Shown piece by piece: positions 41,903 through 52,162 of a stretch of 52,171 nt of DNA. The position numbers and the translations under genes were made by a program. Each line of letters starts with the position of its first letter. Position 1 is the stretch's first letter. The DNA is from an uncultured Pseudomonadota bacterium (GTDB lineage: Bacteria; Pseudomonadota; Gammaproteobacteria; Methylococcales; Methylomonadaceae). The stretch is from contig CAIXED010000007.1 of assembly GCA_903918375.1 (NCBI GenBank), forward strand, positions 1 through 52,171. The letters run 5' to 3'. The notes under the pieces were generated by a model that saw only the letters and a list, made by a program, of their open reading frames with translations, did not search any database and was not told the DNA's origin.

Positions 41903-42919
41903 TTAATTGGCCAAGGCGATGTTTTTAATTGCTTGAACCCAGTCGTCACCGCTGTTCAAGCTTTCGACTAATTGAATTTTTTCACCGCCGTGTTGGTGGA
42001 AAATTTCTTGATATTCGGTGCCGATTTCATAAATGGTTTCTAGGCAATCGGCGGTAAAGGCTGGAGAAAACACCAAAACCTTTTTAGCGCCATTTTTCGC
42101 TAAATCTTCAATCACTTGGTCGCTGAAAGGGGTTAACCATTTTTTGCTCAAGCGGCTTTGAAAGCTGACTGTGTATTTATCCTCGGGGATGTTCAGTTTG
42201 GCGACGACGGCTTTGGTGGTTTCGTAGCAAGCGGCTTTGTAACAATAGTAATTGGTTTCGGTTAAAGCCTGTTCGCAGTCATGGTCTTTGCACAGATAGC
42301 CGTCGTTATAGACTTTATCAACCTGTCTTTCCGGTAAGCCGTGGTAGCTGAAGATGATGTGATCGTATTGAGTTAGATCGTAGTTTTTGCCGCGATTAAC
42401 AATACAGTTGATGAAATCTTCATTATCAAAATACTGGGAAATAATCTTAATTTCTGGGATGACCCACCATTGGCTGACAATTTCCATGAAGCGCTGTAAG
42501 GCGCTGCCGGTGCTGCTGGAGGCGTATTGTGGGAACAGCGGGAAGACGATGATTTTGTGATAGCCGTCTTTACGCATCTGTTCTAAAACCGAGTCCATGC
42601 TTGGGCTTTTGTAGCGCATTGCCATTTCAACTTTAATCTCATCACCCACTGCGGCTTGCAGTTTCTGTTGCAAATCTAATGTGTGCTTGAGTAAAGGTGA
42701 GCCGGTTTGTTTATCCCAAATCGCTTTGTACAATTTTGAAGAATTACCGGAACGAAACGGCACGATGATGCAATTGACCAAAATTTTCCGCGCTAACCAA
42801 GGAATATCGATGACCCGTGGATCACTCAAAAACTGTTTCAAGTAACTAGCAACATGCCAGCGACTTGGGCTATCGGGCGTGCCTAAATTCAAAAGTAAAA
42901 TGGCGGTTTTAGTTTTCAT
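41903..42919 (-). CDS. hemH: Ferrochelatase HemH with internal four-cysteine segment
   Basis: The 338-residue enzyme inserts ferrous iron into protoporphyrin IX. It shows LLNLGTPDSPSRWHVASYLK at the start, MRYKSPSM near residue 101, FPLFPQYASSSTGSA near residue 126, the catalytic His193 in SYHGLPER, QSRLSKKWLTPF near residue 254 and SPAFTADCLETIYEI near residue 285. Between residues 210 and 231 there are four cysteines (210, 215, 226, 231, spacing C-x4-C-x10-C-x4-C). Some bacterial ferrochelatases carry a [2Fe-2S] cluster held by internal cysteines of this kind, so a cluster is plausible here. It is separated from ahcY by a terminator. Confidence 0.95.
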   Translation of the reverse strand: MKTKTAILLLNLGTPDSPSRWHVASYLKQFLSDPRVIDIPWLARKILVNCIIVPFRSGNSSKLYKAIWDKQTGSPLLKHTLDLQQKLQAAVGDEIKVEMAMRYKSPSMDSVLEQMRKDGYHKIIVFPLFPQYASSSTGSALQRFMEIVSQWWVIPEIKIISQYFDNEDFINCIVNRGKNYDLTQYDHIIFSYHGLPERQVDKVYNDGYLCKDHDCEQALTETNYYCYKAACYETTKAVVAKLNIPEDKYTVSFQSRLSKKWLTPFSDQVIEDLAKNGAKKVLVFSPAFTADCLETIYEIGTEYQEIFHQHGGEKIQLVESLNSGDDWVQAIKNIALAN

Positions 42920-42974
42920 AGCGGGGTTCCGTAATTGGCAAGTTTTTGGCTAATTCCAATAGATTATGGCGAAA

Positions 42975-43005
42975 AAAAACCTCTATCAAACTGACAGAGG
43001 TTTTT
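42975..43005 (-). terminator. Bidirectional-looking terminator between ahcY and hemH
   Basis: AAAAACCTCT (42975-42984) pairs with AGAGGTTTTT (42996-43005) around an 11-base loop; A- and T-runs flank both sides. It ends the ahcY transcript. A second 9-bp inverted repeat (43024-43032 with 43062-43070) lies nearer the ahcY stop. Confidence 0.85.
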
Positions 43006-43079
43006 AGAGTCTTGCTTTAAGTTACCACAAAATTTTTCAATGCCTAAAATCGGTCATGGTTTTTTGTGGTTGCTTTTAA

Positions 43080-44372
43080 TCAATAACGATAGTGTTCAGG
43101 TTTATAAGGACCTTCAACTGGCACGTTGATGTAATCAGCTTGCTCTTTAGTCAATTGAGTTAATTGAACACCCAATTGCGCTAAGTGTGAACGAGCGACT
43201 TTTTCATCGAGTTTTTTAGGCAAGATATAAACTTGGTTATCGTAGCTTGCTGCGTTGTTCCATAGCTCGATTTGCGCCAACACTTGGTTGCAGAACGAGT
43301 TAGACATTACGAAGCTTGGGTGGCCTGTGGCGCAGCCTAAGTTCACTAAACGACCTTCTGCCAAGACGATTAAGCGTTTGCCGTCTGGGAAGATAACGTG
43401 GTCAACTTGTGGTTTGATGTTTTCCCAAGTGTATTGACGCAATTGGGCAATCTCGATTTCTGCGTCAAAGTGACCGATGTTGCAGATGATGGCTTGGTCA
43501 CGCATGGCTTTCATGTGCGCATGGGTGATGATGCCGAAGTTGCCAGTCGCAGTAACGAAGATATTAGCAATCGGCGCTGCTTCTTCCATCGTCACTACAC
43601 GGTAACCTTCCATCGCTGCTTGTAATGCACAGATTGGGTCGATTTCGGTAATCCAAACTGTTGCACCTAAGCCGCGTAAAGATTGTGCACAACCTTTACC
43701 AACGTCACCGTAACCACACACGACTGCGATTTTGCCAGCAATCATCACGTCAGTCGCACGTTTGATACCGTCAACTAAAGATTCGCGGCAACCGTAGAGG
43801 TTATCGAATTTTGATTTAGTGACTGAATCGTTTACGTTGAAAGCAGGGACTTTTAAAGTGCCTTTTTTCACCATGTCGTACAAACGCAAAACGCCGGTGG
43901 TGGTTTCTTCTGATAAGCCTTTTACATCGGCCATTAACTCAGGGAATTTATCGTGCATCATCACGGTTAAATCGCCGCCGTCATCCAAAATCATATTTGG
44001 GCGCCAGCCGTTAGTGCCGATGATGGTTTGCTCGATACACCATTCTGCTTCTTCTTCGGTCTCACCCTTCCAAGCAAATACTGGAATACCAGCCGCAGCA
44101 ATCGCCGCAGCAGCATGGTCTTGAGTTGAGAAGATGTTGCAAGATGACCAACGAACTTCTGCGCCTAAGGCGGTCAAAGTTTCAATCAAAACCGCAGTTT
44201 GGATGGTCATGTGTAAACAACCGGCAATTCGCGCACCTTTTAAAGGTTGCTCTGCGCCGTATTCAGCACGTAATGCCATTAAGCCTGGCATTTCGGTTTC
44301 AGCAATATTGATTTCCTTACGGCCCCAATCGGCTAAGGCTAAATCAGCAACTTTGTAGTCAGCTTGGCTCAT
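43080..44372 (-). CDS. ahcY: S-adenosylhomocysteine hydrolase AhcY
   Basis: The 430-residue NAD-dependent enzyme splits S-adenosylhomocysteine to adenosine and homocysteine. It shows [16 protein letters not shown] near residue 51, [20 protein letters not shown] near residue 180, the NAD-binding [20 protein letters not shown] near residue 218 and the C-terminal [10 protein letters not shown]. It follows metK by 24 bp, a methionine-cycle pair. The 21-bp gap between the two leaves no room for an S-adenosylhomocysteine riboswitch. Confidence 0.97.
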   Translation of the reverse strand: MSQADYKVADLALADWGRKEINIAETEMPGLMALRAEYGAEQPLKGARIAGCLHMTIQTAVLIETLTALGAEVRWSSCNIFSTQDHAAAAIAAAGIPVFAWKGETEEEAEWCIEQTIIGTNGWRPNMILDDGGDLTVMMHDKFPELMADVKGLSEETTTGVLRLYDMVKKGTLKVPAFNVNDSVTKSKFDNLYGCRESLVDGIKRATDVMIAGKIAVVCGYGDVGKGCAQSLRGLGATVWITEIDPICALQAAMEGYRVVTMEEAAPIANIFVTATGNFGIITHAHMKAMRDQAIICNIGHFDAEIEIAQLRQYTWENIKPQVDHVIFPDGKRLIVLAEGRLVNLGCATGHPSFVMSNSFCNQVLAQIELWNNAASYDNQVYILPKKLDEKVARSHLAQLGVQLTQLTKEQADYINVPVEGPYKPEHYRY

Positions 44373-44393
44373 GTTATCTCTTCCTAAAATCGA

Positions 44394-45554
44394 TTAAAGA
44401 CCTGCAGACGCTCTTAAAGCATCGACTTTGTCGGTTTTTTCCCAGCTAAAGCTGTCTTCAGTACGTCCAAAGTGACCGTAAGAAGCGGTTGGGCGATAGA
44501 TTGGTTTTAACAAACCTAATTGGGCGATCAAGCCTTTTGGACGTAAGTCGAAATGTTCACGAACGATTTCAACTAAACGTGATTCAGCGATTTTGCCGGT
44601 GCCAAATGTTTCAACGGTGATTGAAGTCGGTTCAGCAACACCAATTGCGTAAGACACTTGGATTTCGCAACGATCCGCTAAGCCAGCTGCAACGATGTTT
44701 TTCGCGACGTAGCGCGCCATGTAAGCCGCTGATCTGTCCACTTTTGAAGGATCTTTACCAGAGAAAGCACCACCACCGTGTCTTGCCATCCCGCCGTAGG
44801 TATCAACAATGATTTTACGACCGGTTAAGCCACAGTCACCGACTGGGCCACCAATGATGAACTGGCCAGTTGGGTTGATGAAGTATTTGGTGTCTTTGTG
44901 TAGCCATTCTTTTGGCAAAGTTGGCAGGATGATTTCATCCATCACTGCTTCTTGCAGTTCTTTGCCACCAATTTCTGGTGAATGTTGGGTAGACAATACC
45001 ACCGCGTCAATCGCTACTGGTTTGTTGTCTTCATAACGGAAAGTGACCTGGCTTTTTGCATCAGGACGCAACCAAGGCAAGGTTTTGTTTTTACGCACTT
45101 GCGCTTGTCTTTCAACTAAGCGGTGTGAATAGGTAATTGGCGCAGGCATTAAAACGTCGGTTTCGTTGCTGGCATAACCGAACATCAGACCTTGGTCACC
45201 AGCACCTTGTTCGTGATTGTCTGATTCATCAACGCCCATCGCGATATCAGCAGATTGTTTACCAATCGCATTCAAAACCGCACAAGTATTGCCGTCAAAG
45301 CCGATGTCGCCGTGGTCGTAGCCGATTTCACAAACTACTTTTCTCACCAACTCTTCGGTATCAACCCAAGCGTTAGTAGTCACTTCGCCGGCCAAGATAA
45401 CCATGCCGGTTTTGACCATAGTTTCACAGGCTACGCGTGAACGTGGGTCTTGGGCTAATAATGCATCAACAACAGCATCAGAAATCTGATCGGCAACTTT
45501 ATCAGGATGACCCTCAGAAACAGATTCAGAGGTAAAAAGGTAGTTTTTGTTCAC
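44394..45554 (-). CDS. metK: S-adenosylmethionine synthetase MetK
   Basis: The 386-residue enzyme makes S-adenosylmethionine from methionine and ATP. It shows [20 protein letters not shown] at the N-terminus, [12 protein letters not shown] near residue 116, [20 protein letters not shown] near residue 235, and [19 protein letters not shown] near residue 258. I chose the GTG at 45554: GAGGG lies 8 bases upstream and the resulting N-terminus matches the family. The ATG at 45569 would add five residues and has no ribosome site. Only about 30 bp separate it from the tRNA terminator. Confidence 0.95.
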   Translation of the reverse strand: MNKNYLFTSESVSEGHPDKVADQISDAVVDALLAQDPRSRVACETMVKTGMVILAGEVTTNAWVDTEELVRKVVCEIGYDHGDIGFDGNTCAVLNAIGKQSADIAMGVDESDNHEQGAGDQGLMFGYASNETDVLMPAPITYSHRLVERQAQVRKNKTLPWLRPDAKSQVTFRYEDNKPVAIDAVVLSTQHSPEIGGKELQEAVMDEIILPTLPKEWLHKDTKYFINPTGQFIIGGPVGDCGLTGRKIIVDTYGGMARHGGGAFSGKDPSKVDRSAAYMARYVAKNIVAAGLADRCEIQVSYAIGVAEPTSITVETFGTGKIAESRLVEIVREHFDLRPKGLIAQLGLLKPIYRPTASYGHFGRTEDSFSWEKTDKVDALRASAGL

Positions 45555-45590
45555 GGAGCTGACCCTCATGTAACAATTGCGGATAAAAAA

Positions 45591-45613
45591 AAAGGTCGAT
45601 TCTTACGACCTTT
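45591..45613 (-). terminator. tRNA terminator just upstream of metK
   Basis: AAAGGTCG (45591-45598) pairs with CGACCTTT (45606-45613) around a 7-base loop. On the minus strand a run of T follows. It lies 9 bp past the tRNA 3' end and about 24 bp before the metK ribosome site. Confidence 0.85.
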
Positions 45614-45621
45614 GGTAACAG

Positions 45622-45698
45622 TGGTGGGCCCTGTAGGACTTGAACCTACGACCTGCCGATTATGAGTCGGAAGCTCTAACCAACTGAGCTAAGGGCCC
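45622..45698 (-). tRNA. tRNA with anticodon CAU, probably tRNA-Ile2 (lysidine type)
   Basis: On the minus strand this 77-nt gene, with encoded CCA, has acceptor GGGCCC paired with its 3' side, D-loop TTAGCTCAGTTGGTTAGAGC, anticodon loop CTCATAA and T-arm TAGGTTCAAGTCCTA. CAU occurs in elongator and initiator tRNA-Met and in tRNA-Ile2. The acceptor has C at positions 4 and 5, as preferred by lysidine synthetase, and differs from the elongator Met acceptor, so isoleucine is the better reading. It lies between rpoD and metK. Confidence 0.95.
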
Positions 45699-45707
45699 TA
45701 AATTTAC

Positions 45708-47525
45708 TTACTCACCATCAAGGAAGCATCTTAATTGCTCTGATCTTGATGGATGTCTTAATTTTCTAAGTGCTTTCGCTTCAATCTGACGAATCCGTTC
45801 ACGGGTTACATCAAATTGTTTGCCCACTTCTTCTAAAGTGTGGTCGGTATTCATATTAATACCAAAACGCATACGCAACACTTTCGCTTCTCGTGCTGTT
45901 AATCCAGCCAAAACATTTTGGGTGGACTCACGAAGGCCCGCGATTGTAGCAGATTCAACCGGAGATAGCATCTTGGAGTCTTCAATAAAATCCCCTAAAT
46001 GCGAGTCTTCGTCATCACCAATTGGGGTTTCCATCGAAATTGGTTCTTTGGCAATCTTCAATACCTTACGGATTTTATCTTCAGGCATTTCCATGCGCTC
46101 AGCCAATTCTTCTGGCGTTGCTTCACGACCCATTTCCTGCAGAATTTGTCTTGAAACCCGATTAAGCTTGTTAATGGTTTCAATCATATGCACCGGAATA
46201 CGGATAGTTCTAGCTTGATCGGCAATCGAGCGAGTAATCGCCTGACGAATCCACCAAGTCGCATACGTTGAGAACTTATAACCACGGCGATATTCAAATT
46301 TATCAACCGCTTTCATCAAACCGATATTGCCTTCCTGAATTAAATCCAAGAATTGCAAACCACGGTTGGTATATTTTTTAGCGATGGAGATAACCAAACG
46401 TAAGTTGGCTTCAATCATTTCTTTTTTAGCGCGACGCGATTTTGCTTCGCCTAAAGAAATACTACGGCAAATTGATTTTAATAAGGATATGGATACACCA
46501 TATTGACTTTCAATATCGGCCAATTTTTGTTGCGCAGTTTTTACCTTATCTCTATAAGCGGCTAATCCAGATTCATACTGAGGATGAGTTGCTAAATACT
46601 GCTCTAACCATTCGCTATTCGCTTCATTTTCGGTAAAGGCATTAATAAAATCTTTACGTGGCATTTTGGCTTTTTTGACGCAAATATCGAGAATCACTTT
46701 TTCTTGATCACGAATCGCAACAACCAAATCTTCAGAAACACTGACCATTCGCTTCAAATATTGAGGCGACCATTTGAATTCTGAGAATACTTCGCTTAAA
46801 GCATCTAAAGCTTTTTCCGCTTTTTCATGCCCATAGCCGTGTTTTTTAATTGCCGAATTAGCTGATTTTAAGGCTTTTTTGACCAAATCAACCTTGGCCT
46901 TTACTTCATCATAGCCAACAACTTCAGCTTCTTCTTCCTCAGCCTCTTCAACAGGAGCAGAATCATCTAAATCAGCTGTCACTAATTCATCTGGCATTTC
47001 TGTTAAATCAACAAAACCCAAAACCAAATCATTGAGGCGCAAACCAGAGTCTTCATTTTGTAATTGATCAAAAGTCTCTACAAATGATTGGACAATAAAA
47101 CCAGAACGCGCAATGGCATTAACAACTTGACGCTGACCTTCTTCAATACGCTTGGCAATTTTTAATTCTTCTTCACGAGTTAATAGCTCAACAGAGCCCA
47201 TTTCCCGCATATAGAGACGAACTGGATCAGTAGTACGACCAAATTCGCTATCGACTGACGCCAGAGCGGCAACTTCGGCAACCTCTTCGTCGTCGTCAGC
47301 AGAAATAGCCACATCAGAAGTAATGGCAGAATCATCATCGTCTGGAGCGGTTTCCAAAACCTGAATCCCCATATCGTTAAACATGGCGATGATGTCATCA
47401 AGTTGCTCAGGATCGATGATGTCGCTAGGCAGGTGATCGTTGACTTCCGCATAGGTTAAATAACCTTGCGCTTTGCCTTTTGCGATCAGCTGTTTAAGTT
47501 GGGATTGCTGTTGTTCCTGATTCAT
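45708..47525 (-). CDS. rpoD: Primary RNA polymerase sigma factor RpoD (sigma-70)
   Basis: The 605-residue sigma factor contains region 1.1 ([20 protein letters not shown]), region 1.2 ([21 protein letters not shown]), an acidic nonconserved spacer ([17 protein letters not shown]), region 2 ([41 protein letters not shown]), region 3 and the region 4.2 helix-turn-helix ([20 protein letters not shown]). I use the ATG at 47525 as the family N-terminus. It closes the rpsU-yqeY-dnaG-rpoD macromolecular synthesis operon and is followed by the tRNA gene. Confidence 0.97.
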   Translation of the reverse strand: MNQEQQQSQLKQLIAKGKAQGYLTYAEVNDHLPSDIIDPEQLDDIIAMFNDMGIQVLETAPDDDDSAITSDVAISADDDEEVAEVAALASVDSEFGRTTDPVRLYMREMGSVELLTREEELKIAKRIEEGQRQVVNAIARSGFIVQSFVETFDQLQNEDSGLRLNDLVLGFVDLTEMPDELVTADLDDSAPVEEAEEEEAEVVGYDEVKAKVDLVKKALKSANSAIKKHGYGHEKAEKALDALSEVFSEFKWSPQYLKRMVSVSEDLVVAIRDQEKVILDICVKKAKMPRKDFINAFTENEANSEWLEQYLATHPQYESGLAAYRDKVKTAQQKLADIESQYGVSISLLKSICRSISLGEAKSRRAKKEMIEANLRLVISIAKKYTNRGLQFLDLIQEGNIGLMKAVDKFEYRRGYKFSTYATWWIRQAITRSIADQARTIRIPVHMIETINKLNRVSRQILQEMGREATPEELAERMEMPEDKIRKVLKIAKEPISMETPIGDDEDSHLGDFIEDSKMLSPVESATIAGLRESTQNVLAGLTAREAKVLRMRFGINMNTDHTLEEVGKQFDVTRERIRQIEAKALRKLRHPSRSEQLRCFLDGE

Positions 47526-47600
47526 TTTTAACTCACAATACGTTTTCAGCACCAAGCTCGGCAGAACAGGGCATTATAGAGGTTCAAAATCAACCTGTCA

Positions 47601-49322
47601 TCACAGATTGATTTTTCCGCCCCGCTTAAATATATTCAACTCATCCGCTGTCAGGCTTTCACCTCGACTCGATTTCTCAATCAAAGCGGCCATCCTATTA
47701 TCTTGTATCTGTCTTAATAACTGATTCCAAGCACCGCCAAATTCAGCATCAGCATTAAATTCGGGGACATCCCAAGCCAAATTTGATAAGGCATTCACCA
47801 CTTTTTCATGTTCTGTGCCACGAAAAATCTCGATTAAGACCGCGCTGGTCTTTGGTTGTTCCCTAGAAATTAATTCCAACACCTGCTTTAACAAATCCAT
47901 GCCCGCCAAATTTACATCAGCAAGCTCATACATCTGTTGCTCAGCTTTTTGTGCTAACTGTGGATATTGCAACAACAAAGCCAATAATTTTCGCATCATA
48001 CTGGCACTTTGCACTTTATCTTTGGCCTGATTCGCTATTGGCGAACCACCCTGTCCGACAGCATCTTGCAATTTAGCGCCAGTAATTTCACGCAACCGAG
48101 CGAACATCATTTCTCTAAAAAAACCGCGCGGCATTTTTTCCAATTGCGGTCTTGTAACAGATAGCAATTTCGCTTTGCCCTCAACCGTTGCCAAATTCAA
48201 TCCTGCGCCAAGATGCTCGAAAAAATAATCCGACAACACCAAAGCATCAGCAATTCGAGTTTCAAAGCCTTGCAGACTTTCTTCGCGAATCAATGAATCG
48301 GGGTCATGACCTTGCGGCAACAACATAATTTTAATTTGCCGACCATCACGCAAACTCGGCAACGCTACTTCAACTGCTTTCCAAGCTGCTTGCCGACCCG
48401 CATTATCGCCATCAAAGCAAAACACCAACTCCGAAGCAAAGCGAAATAACAAATCCATGTGAACTTTTGAAGTGGCTGTGCCTAAAGCGGCTACCGCATT
48501 ATGCACACCATATTGTGCCAAAGCGATGACATCCATATAGCCTTCAACAATCAAAATCCGCTCGGGCTTGGCTTTGTGCTCTAAAAGTTCACATAAACCA
48601 TAAACTTCTTTGCCTTTAGAAAATATGTCCGTTTCTGGAGAATTCAAGTACTTGGGCAAAGAATCATCTAAAACCCGACCACCAAAACCGATAACCCGCT
48701 TACGCTTATCGCGAATTGGAAACATCAAACGACCACGAAAGCGGTCGTAAACCTTGCCATCCTCTTTGACGACCAACATTCCGGCGTCGACTAAAGTTTG
48801 TTGATCAAACCTTGCCAGCAAAGCATCCCAGCTATTGGGCGCATAACCTAAACCAAAATCACGGGCAATTTCGCCGGTCAGTCCTCGCTGTTTGAGATAA
48901 TCAATCGCAACTTTACCTTCATGACTACGCAACTGTTCAACATAGAAAGCAGCAACCTGCTCAAGCAGCGCATAAAGCCTTGAAGTATCTTGCTTTGCGG
49001 AAAAATCAATTTGATCAACCGCTTCTCTTGGCACATCAACACCAATAAAAGCCGCTAAATCTTCAACCGCCTCGACAAAACCAAGATGGGCATAATCAAT
49101 TAAAAAACTAATCGCGTTGCCACCCGCGCCACAACCAAAACAATGATAGGTTTGGCGATTGCGATTGACAGAGAAACTGGGGGTTTTTTCGGTATGGAAT
49201 GGGCAACGGGCAACAAAGTTGCTACCCACTTTTTTAAGTGGAACGCGCGAGTCGATCAGATCGACAATATCGACCCGCACCAATAGATCATCAATGAACT
49301 GTCTGGGAATCCTACCGGACAT
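47601..49322 (-). CDS. dnaG: DNA primase DnaG
   Basis: The 573-residue primase has the N-terminal zinc-binding module (Cys40, His43, Cys61, Cys64 in CPFHTEKTPSF and YHCFGCGAGG), the RNA polymerase core with RGRLMFPIRDKRKRVIGFGG near residue 198, the TOPRIM motif ILIVEGYMDVIAL near residue 256 with CFDGDNAGRQAAW, and a helicase-interaction C-terminus. It lays RNA primers at replication forks. It is 14 bp downstream of the yqeY gene and 75 bp upstream of rpoD. Confidence 0.97.
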   Translation of the reverse strand: MSGRIPRQFIDDLLVRVDIVDLIDSRVPLKKVGSNFVARCPFHTEKTPSFSVNRNRQTYHCFGCGAGGNAISFLIDYAHLGFVEAVEDLAAFIGVDVPREAVDQIDFSAKQDTSRLYALLEQVAAFYVEQLRSHEGKVAIDYLKQRGLTGEIARDFGLGYAPNSWDALLARFDQQTLVDAGMLVVKEDGKVYDRFRGRLMFPIRDKRKRVIGFGGRVLDDSLPKYLNSPETDIFSKGKEVYGLCELLEHKAKPERILIVEGYMDVIALAQYGVHNAVAALGTATSKVHMDLLFRFASELVFCFDGDNAGRQAAWKAVEVALPSLRDGRQIKIMLLPQGHDPDSLIREESLQGFETRIADALVLSDYFFEHLGAGLNLATVEGKAKLLSVTRPQLEKMPRGFFREMMFARLREITGAKLQDAVGQGGSPIANQAKDKVQSASMMRKLLALLLQYPQLAQKAEQQMYELADVNLAGMDLLKQVLELISREQPKTSAVLIEIFRGTEHEKVVNALSNLAWDVPEFNADAEFGGAWNQLLRQIQDNRMAALIEKSSRGESLTADELNIFKRGGKINL

Positions 49323-49336
49323 ATCCGATAAAGATA

Positions 49337-49786
49337 TTAAGCAGCGAAACCAGCCTTAATTCTTACACTGACCACAGCCATATCTGCTCTCCCCTGCATT
49401 TGCGGTTTGAGCAAAGCCATAACAGCGCCCATATCTTTAATTGAAGTTGCGCCGGTTTCAGCAATCGCTTTAGCAACCAACACATCAATTTCAGCTTCGC
49501 TTAATTGTTGAGGCAAATAATCTTGAATCACAACCACTTCAGCTTCTTCGATTTCAGCCAAATCATTGCGATTAGCATCACGGAATTGCTTGATTGATTC
49601 GCGACGTTGTTTAAGCATTTTGTCGAGGACAACAAGAATTCTGTCATCGCTCAACTCAATACGCTCATCAACTTCAACCTGTTTGATTGCAGCCAGAATC
49701 ATGCGAATAACCCCTAAACGAGATTTTTCGCCACTCTTCATGGCCGCTTTCATATCATCCGTGATACGTTTTTTTAATGAATCCAT
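49337..49786 (-). CDS. yqeY: GatB/YqeY domain protein
   Basis: The 149-residue protein is a free-standing GatB/YqeY domain: DSLKKRITDDMKAAMKSGEK at the start, LGVIRMILAAIKQVEVDE, ISDDR-like LSDDRILVVLDKML, and IVIQDYLPQQLSEAEID-like VVIQDYLPQQLSEAEIDVL. The C-terminus (GAVMALLKPQMQGRADMAVVS) resembles the tRNA-binding tail of GatB. The function is not firmly known; a tRNA amidation link is inferred from homology. The ATG at 49786 has AAGGT nearby; a TTG at 49792 is less likely. The position between rpsU and dnaG is common. Confidence 0.93.
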   Translation of the reverse strand: MDSLKKRITDDMKAAMKSGEKSRLGVIRMILAAIKQVEVDERIELSDDRILVVLDKMLKQRRESIKQFRDANRNDLAEIEEAEVVVIQDYLPQQLSEAEIDVLVAKAIAETGATSIKDMGAVMALLKPQMQGRADMAVVSVRIKAGFAA

Positions 49787-49798
49787 AGTCAATCGACC

Positions 49799-50032
49799 TT
49801 AGATTTGTGGACGACCACGACGTAGGTTTTTCAACGCATAACGTTCACGAGCCAATTTTTTCAAGTGACGTTTTACAGCAGCAGCGCCTTTACGTTTACG
49901 TTCTGTGGTTGGTTTTTCATAGAACTCACGACGACGAACTTCCGCCAAAACACCTGCTTTTTCACAAGAACGTTTGAAACGACGAATAGCAACGTCAAAA
50001 TGTTCGTTTTCTTTAACTTTAACTGATGGCAT
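49799..50032 (-). CDS. rpsU: 30S ribosomal protein S21
   Basis: The 77-residue basic protein contains [20 protein letters not shown] and [20 protein letters not shown], the S21 signature, followed by a lysine/arginine-rich tail a few residues longer than in E. coli (71). The ATG at 50032 gives the family start [12 protein letters not shown]. It is the first gene of the macromolecular synthesis operon and is divergent from tsaD; the 103-bp gap must hold both promoters. Confidence 0.96.
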   Translation of the reverse strand: MPSVKVKENEHFDVAIRRFKRSCEKAGVLAEVRRREFYEKPTTERKRKGAAAVKRHLKKLARERYALKNLRRGRPQI

Positions 50033-50135
50033 TATCAATAATCCGATTTATGTTAGTATTTTGTCGACCCAACGGCCAACAAAGCCCGCTGAAAACTCTC
50101 GATTATACCCGCAAAATAAATTTTTCAAAAACTTA

Positions 50136-51149
50136 ATGTACGTTTTAGGCATAGAAACCTCTTGTGACGAAACTGCCGTCGCGATTTATCACGCTGAAAA
50201 AGGCTTAATTAGCCACGTTCTGTACAGCCAAGCCGACACGCATAGCGAGTATGGTGGAGTGGTTCCAGAAATAGCGTCCCGCGACCATATTCGCAAATTG
50301 GTGCCGCTAATTAAACAAACATTAAGCGACAGCCAACTCTCACCTAGCGACATTAACGGCATCGCCTACACCGCCGGCCCAGGCTTAATGGGCGCACTAT
50401 TAGTTGGCGCGGCAACAGCTCGAAGCTTAGCCTGGGCATGGCAAATACCAGCAATCGCCGTGCATCACATGGAAGGTCATCTATTAGCACCAATGCTGGA
50501 AGCCGATCCACCGCCCTTCCCTTTTGTTGCGCTATTAATTTCTGGCGGACATTCGTTATTAATTGAAGTCACCGGCATAGGCCAATATCGTTTACTCGGT
50601 GAATCATTAGACGATGCTGCCGGTGAAGCATTTGACAAAACCGCGAAAATGCTTGGACTTGGCTACCCTGGCGGCCCACGTTTAGCTGAATTAGCAGAAA
50701 AAGGCCACGCGCGTTTCAAATTCCCAAGACCAATGACCGACCGCCCAGGTTTAGAATTCAGCTTTAGCGGTTTAAAGACATTTACGCTCAACACCCTACA
50801 AAACAGCGACAAAACCGAGCAAGACAAAGCAGACATTGCTTTGGCATTTCAACAGGCAATGGCCGAAACGCTATCAATCAAATGCAAACGCGCTTTGCAA
50901 CAAACCGGTCTTAAAACTTTGGTCATTGCCGGTGGCGTAAGCGCCAATAAATCAATTCGCCAGCATTTAATTGAAATGACAGAAGCATTAGGCGCTAAAG
51001 CCTATTTTCCAAGACATGAATTTTGCACCGACAATGGCGCGATGATTGCCTATGCAGGCTGCCAGCGCTTATTGGCAGGACAAACACAAAATCTGGAGAT
51101 TTTTGCCCGCCCGCGCTGGCCTATCGACGAACTACTGAGTATTGATTAA
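50136..51149 (+). CDS. tsaD: tRNA N6-threonylcarbamoyladenosine synthase subunit TsaD
   Basis: The 337-residue ASKHA-fold enzyme transfers the threonylcarbamoyl group to A37 of ANN-decoding tRNAs. It begins [18 protein letters not shown], has the metal-binding His111 and His115 in [23 protein letters not shown] near residue 132, and [13 protein letters not shown] near residue 268. The length equals that of the E. coli protein. The ATG at 50136 is chosen; an in-frame extension into rpsU is not credible. Its 3' end overlaps the convergent plsY by 4 bases. Confidence 0.97.
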   Translation: MYVLGIETSCDETAVAIYHAEKGLISHVLYSQADTHSEYGGVVPEIASRDHIRKLVPLIKQTLSDSQLSPSDINGIAYTAGPGLMGALLVGAATARSLAWAWQIPAIAVHHMEGHLLAPMLEADPPPFPFVALLISGGHSLLIEVTGIGQYRLLGESLDDAAGEAFDKTAKMLGLGYPGGPRLAELAEKGHARFKFPRPMTDRPGLEFSFSGLKTFTLNTLQNSDKTEQDKADIALAFQQAMAETLSIKCKRALQQTGLKTLVIAGGVSANKSIRQHLIEMTEALGAKAYFPRHEFCTDNGAMIAYAGCQRLLAGQTQNLEIFARPRWPIDELLSID

Positions 51150-51718
51150 GACTCTTTACCGGCCAATAAACGCTGGATATTGCTTTTGTGACGCCATAAT
51201 AAAATCAGCGAAATCAGCACAAAAGTCACCACTAAATTCAAATCGCCGACAATCAACCAAGCATACAATGGGGTTAAGGTTGCTGCCACCAAAGCCGCTA
51301 AAGATGAAATCTTGCCGATTTTGTAAACCAGCAACCAAGTACCCGATACCGCCAAACCCAGCCACCAAGTCACGCCCAAAGTCACTCCAAACGAGGTAGC
51401 AACCCCTTTGCCGCCTTTAAAACCAAAAAAGATCGGATACAAATGCCCTAAAAACGCCGCAAAAACCACGAATGACAAAATCAAACTATCAACCGCCAAA
51501 GCCTTAGCCAATAAAACCGGCAACAAACCTTTTAAAGCATCACCCGCCAAAGTAATCGCCGCCGCTTTTTTGCCGCCAATCCGCATCACATTGGTTGCCC
51601 CGGGATTACCGGAACCATTTTCTCTAGGATCAGCTAATCCCATCATCTTACAAACAATAATCGCACTCGATACAGACCCTGTTAAATAGGCCAAAGGCAC
51701 CAGCAACCACTCCACCAT
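51146..51718 (-). CDS. plsY: Acyl-phosphate glycerol-3-phosphate acyltransferase PlsY
   Basis: The 190-residue inner membrane enzyme starts phospholipid synthesis by acylating glycerol-3-phosphate from acyl phosphate. It has the three family motifs: [20 protein letters not shown] near residue 14, [19 protein letters not shown] near residue 36, and [21 protein letters not shown] near residue 91, across about five membrane helices. It is tail-to-tail with tsaD and divergent from folB. Confidence 0.95.
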   Translation of the reverse strand: MVEWLLVPLAYLTGSVSSAIIVCKMMGLADPRENGSGNPGATNVMRIGGKKAAAITLAGDALKGLLPVLLAKALAVDSLILSFVVFAAFLGHLYPIFFGFKGGKGVATSFGVTLGVTWWLGLAVSGTWLLVYKIGKISSLAALVAATLTPLYAWLIVGDLNLVVTFVLISLILLWRHKSNIQRLLAGKES

Positions 51719-51805
51719 CTAAATAATCCTCACTTATCAAAACTTGTACAGTCGAGCCATTTACTCGATACTGATGTATTCAAATATCATAACCGGAAAG
51801 CATTA

Positions 51806-52159
51806 ATGGACATCATCTTTTTAGGCGGCCTCGAAATTGAAACCGTGATTGGCATTTACGACTGGGAAAGAACCATCAAACAAAAAATCTATCTCGATAT
51901 AGAAATGGCGTTTGATATTAAAAAAGCCGCTGCCACCGATGATATTGCCTATACCTTGGACTACAAAACCGTTTCCGACCGGATTGTTCAATTTGTCGAA
52001 GCCAGCGAGTTTTTATTGGTTGAAACCTTGATTGAAAAAATCGCCGACATTTTGCTGACTGAATTCTCCATCCCTTGGGTCAAAATCGTCCTCAACAAAA
52101 AAGGCGCTGTCAGCCGCGCCCGTGACGTCGGTATCATCATCGAACGCGGACAAAAATAA
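51806..52159 (+). CDS. folB: Dihydroneopterin aldolase FolB
   Basis: The 117-residue tunnelling-fold enzyme cleaves dihydroneopterin to 6-hydroxymethyl-dihydropterin in folate synthesis. It shows IFLGGLEIETVIGIYDWERT with the catalytic-region glutamate, YTLDYKTVSDRIVQFVEAS, ETLIEKIADIL and the lysine in VKIVLNKKGAVSRARDVGI. The length is normal. The 87-bp gap to plsY can hold both promoters. Confidence 0.95.
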   Translation: MDIIFLGGLEIETVIGIYDWERTIKQKIYLDIEMAFDIKKAAATDDIAYTLDYKTVSDRIVQFVEASEFLLVETLIEKIADILLTEFSIPWVKIVLNKKGAVSRARDVGIIIERGQK

Positions 52160-52162
52160 GCT

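Noticed and set aside
44373-44393. S-adenosylhomocysteine riboswitch before ahcY
   Set aside because: Only 21 bases separate metK and ahcY, too few for the structure.
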